DNA of 32,270 nucleotides, from positions 1 to 32,270 of the forward strand of contig JAHFFY010000022.1 of NCBI GenBank assembly GCA_023247705.1. Reading direction: 5' to 3'. A program made the position numbers and the translations under genes. The DNA comes from Candidatus Omnitrophota bacterium (GTDB lineage Bacteria; Omnitrophota; Gorgyraeia; Zapsychrales; JAHFFX01). Below the pieces are notes generated by a model. That model was not told the DNA's origin. It made no database searches and worked only from the letters and a program-made list of their open reading frames with translations. Shown here in pieces: positions 31,349-32,270 of the stretch; position 1 is the stretch's first letter; every line of letters starts with the position of its first letter.

Positions 31349-32200
31349 TCACTTGATCCCTAACTGCTTTTTTAATTGATCTAATTCTTCCGGTGAGATT
31401 TTGAAACTGTGCGCTTCGTCCGGAAACTGTCCGGATTGAACTTCCTTCTTGTATTGCAAAACCGCTTGGGAAATCAAGGAACTTAGATTGGCGTACTGTT
31501 TGACAAATTTCGGATGATACCCGTCGAACAACCCCAGGAGATCATAAGTCACTAAAACCTGTCCGTCGCAGTGCACGCCTCCTCCGATCCCGATCGTCGG
31601 GATGCGCAATTGCTTGGTAATCAACTGGGCGAGTTTGTCCGGAATACATTCCAGGACAATGGCGAAACATCCCGCCACTTGAAGAGCAATCGATTCTTCC
31701 ACCAATTTCTTGGCGGATTTCACTTCACGCCCCTGAACTTTGAGTCCTCCGAGCTGGTCCGCGGTCTGCGGGGTCAAACCGATATGCCCCATCACGGGAA
31801 TACCGGATTGAATGATTTTTTGGGTCGTTTCCACGCATTGATCGAACCATTCCAGTTTGACCGCGCCGCAACCCGCTTCTTCGATAAAACGTTTGGCGTT
31901 ACGCACCGCTTCCTGCGGATGGTCATGATACGCGACAAACGGCATATCGCCGATGACCAGAGCGTTCTTAACCGCACGGCACACCGCCTTGGCATGATGG
32001 ATCATCTCATTCATGCCGACTTCTTTGGTCGACTCTAAACCCAAAACAACATTGGCCAACGAATCGCCCACCAAAACAATATCAATCCCGGCTTGGTCGA
32101 TCAGAGAAGCTAAAGGATAATCATAGGCGGTGAGCATCGTGATCTTCTCGCCGCGTTCTTTTTTGCTCAAAATATTTTGAATTTTTTTATCCTTTAACAT
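31349..32200 (-). CDS. panB: 3-methyl-2-oxobutanoate hydroxymethyltransferase
   Basis: The 283-residue enzyme makes ketopantoate from 2-oxoisovalerate and methylene-tetrahydrofolate, the first committed step of pantothenate and CoA synthesis. Motifs are ITMLTAYDYPLASLIDQAG, VGDSLANVVLG (metal-binding Asp), VIGDMPFVAYHD, GAVKLEW, GHIGLTPQTADQLGG and the catalytic-Glu region IVLECIP. The frame opens at a TTG at 32227. The ATG at 32200 fits the family better (MLKDKKIQNILSKKERG) and follows GGGAG. The start overlaps the upstream gene's stop by 14 bases. Confidence 0.95.
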   Translation of the reverse strand: MLKDKKIQNILSKKERGEKITMLTAYDYPLASLIDQAGIDIVLVGDSLANVVLGLESTKEVGMNEMIHHAKAVCRAVKNALVIGDMPFVAYHDHPQEAVRNAKRFIEEAGCGAVKLEWFDQCVETTQKIIQSGIPVMGHIGLTPQTADQLGGLKVQGREVKSAKKLVEESIALQVAGCFAIVLECIPDKLAQLITKQLRIPTIGIGGGVHCDGQVLVTYDLLGLFDGYHPKFVKQYANLSSLISQAVLQYKKEVQSGQFPDEAHSFKISPEELDQLKKQLGIK

Positions 32201-32270
32201 CGCGTACTTTTCTCCCGATCGAGTCAATCGCTAAAATCGCCACCAGATAACAAACAGCGGCTAACTCCAA
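32187..32270 (-). CDS. C-terminal fragment of a membrane protein (5' part off window)
   Basis: In the frame ending TAA at 32187-32189, the last 27 codons are open to the window edge. They encode a hydrophobic helix followed by a basic end: AAVCYLVAILAIDSIGRKVR, then DVKG. A terminal helix with Ser-x-Arg/Lys-x-Arg recalls the ends of ABC-transporter permeases, but 27 residues cannot settle it. It overlaps the panB start by 14 bases and carries the panB ribosome site, so it belongs to the same operon. Confidence 0.5.
   Translation of the reverse strand: MELAAVCYLVAILAIDSIGRKVRDVKG

Overview
The window is dense, almost entirely minus-strand bacterial chromosome, with about 25 protein genes and one tRNA. 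Only one small gene looks real on the plus strand. Gene content and style suggest an uncultured diderm of the PVC/Omnitrophota (OP3) type. The signs are FadL-like and porin-like barrels with signal peptides, two adjacent TMTC-like membrane/TPR proteins, PPDK, a single-chain GlyRS, and a short RpoD-like sigma factor. The phylum is an inference from gene style; no marker phylogeny was possible.

Layout from the left edge. (1) 1-3304: a promoter drives a Bax-inhibitor-1 family membrane protein. It is followed by a FadL-type outer-membrane protein and, one base later, a START-like domain fused to a cyanobacterial-type acyl-ACP reductase (AAR) domain. That last gene is cut by the window edge. (2) 3503-11763: a tight housekeeping operon transcribed rpsO-pnp-ftsK-rodZ-rimO-pgsA-pgpA from a good sigma70 promoter through a long structured leader. 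Six of its seven genes overlap their neighbours by 4 to about 23 bases. (3) 11929-14762: a GT-C-like membrane protein, a divergent small plus-strand membrane protein that may be leaderless, an unknown helical protein and a small Flp-type prepilin with a Pro/Gly tail. (4) 14956-17604: a four-gene accessory cluster. It encodes a single-pass protein with an extracytoplasmic beta-sandwich, a ParA ATPase fused to a CBM48/AMPK-beta-like glycogen-binding domain, a DUF4870-type membrane protein and a Lys/Arg-rich protein ending in an EF-Tu domain II-like barrel. (5) 17881-19541: a likely abundant porin-like outer-membrane protein with its own promoters and a strong terminator. (6) 19821-24894: tRNA-Arg(CCT), the two TMTC-like genes and apt. 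(7) 24997-32270: panB, a zinc-ribbon membrane protein, glyS, ppdK, a sigma factor and a LacI-type sensor domain lacking its DNA-binding domain.

The most unusual items are the ParA-CBM48 fusion and its neighbours, the START-AAR fusion coupled to FadL, and the HTH-less LacI-type protein overlapping a sigma-factor gene. The next tier is the basic/EF-Tu-II fusion and the rpsO leader with overlapping alternative stems. No transposon, CRISPR array, rRNA or prophage was seen.
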